From positions 1-64,000 of the forward strand of contig NZ_JADGIK010000008.1 of assembly GCF_015234135.1 (NCBI RefSeq): a DNA stretch of 64,000 nt, in the 5' to 3' direction. The notes below the pieces were generated by a model. It was not told the DNA's origin. It worked only from the letters and a program-made list of their open reading frames with translations, and did no database searches. This document shows, piece after piece, positions 63,842 through 64,000 of this stretch. How positions within the stretch are numbered: the first letter of the stretch is position 1; every line of letters begins with the position of its first letter. Both the position numbers and the translations under genes were made by a program. This stretch comes from Faecalibacter rhinopitheci (GTDB taxonomy: Bacteria > Bacteroidota > Bacteroidia > Flavobacteriales > Weeksellaceae).

Positions 63842-64000
63842 GGGAGGTAGTGTTGTTTTATTAATATTTAATGCCAAAATCTAATACTACGATTTTACAT
63901 TGTACTAACGAATATTTTTTAAAAGTATTATATTTTATTCAGATAAAAAGTTTATTCTTCTTAAAATTCTGTTTAAGAAATAAATTTAGTACAATATATC

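Overview
The window reads as a chromosomal segment of an AT-rich (about one third G+C by eye) member of the Bacteroidota, class Flavobacteriia, probably a Weeksellaceae/Flavobacteriaceae relative. The evidence is the repeated promoter form TAnnTTTG at about -7 with a weak TTG at about -33, the lack of Shine-Dalgarno sequences, two type IX secretion (T9SS) cargo proteins, DUF1599 and BT_3928-type genes, a roughly 480-residue GAPDH, and many small lipoproteins. I see no insertion sequence, prophage or CRISPR array. Most of the window is ordinary housekeeping chromosome.

Layout. 1-125: 3' end of a 5S rRNA gene and its terminator. 0.3-1.3 kb: an ECF-like sigma factor and a membrane protein that is probably its partner. 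1.3-6.1 kb (minus): DUF1599, a DoxX/BT_3928-like protein, a lone OppB-type permease, tpiA, prmA and clpS, divergent from folP. 7-13.7 kb: metallo-hydrolase, DUF4407 protein, ilvE, mnmD, a Nudix hydrolase, and a greA-HIT cluster. 13.9-19.1 kb: a lipoprotein with a degenerate Rieske-like pattern, eno, gltA, a fatty-acid hydroxylase-like protein and an M28 peptidase. 19.2-24.3 kb: aqpZ, gcvP, hisE and an M48 peptidase. 24.3-27.2 kb: DCC-type oxidoreductase, HTTM protein, DUF2314 lipoprotein and a small membrane gene that looks frameshifted. 27.2-43.8 kb: tex, a thioesterase, an RsmB-like methyltransferase, a JmjC-like protein, an NhaC antiporter, mnmA, a phosphoesterase, truA, an ABC exporter, oxyR, a CaCA exchanger and small proteins.

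43.8-45.05 kb is the main gene-poor stretch. It holds a tRNA-Ser(UGA), an unexplained block past the tRNA 3' end, and a perfect 16-bp palindrome upstream of gap. 46.7-55.1 kb holds the least ordinary content: two very large T9SS cargo proteins that are related in their C-terminal parts. Each is translationally coupled to a small protein ending in a P-I-(D/N)-x-Y motif, a membrane helix and a basic tail, which looks like a tripartite sorting signal. 55.1-60.9 kb: an unknown protein divergent from a GNAT-nitrilase fusion, a lipid kinase and an ABC-F ATPase. 61.0-62.8 kb (minus): a cold-shock set (DEAD-box helicase, two cold-shock-domain proteins) behind an unusually long upstream region. The window ends with a MaoC-like hydratase.

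Functional themes are central carbon metabolism (tpiA, eno, gltA, gap, gcvP), tRNA and rRNA modification (mnmD, mnmA, truA, RsmB-like), stress response (oxyR, cold-shock set, clpS, greA) and the cell surface (T9SS pairs, lipoproteins). Functional names rest on motif recognition in the translated sequences. No database search was run. Several starts were moved downstream of the longest open frame where an upstream start would overlap a promoter element or precede the family's normal N terminus.
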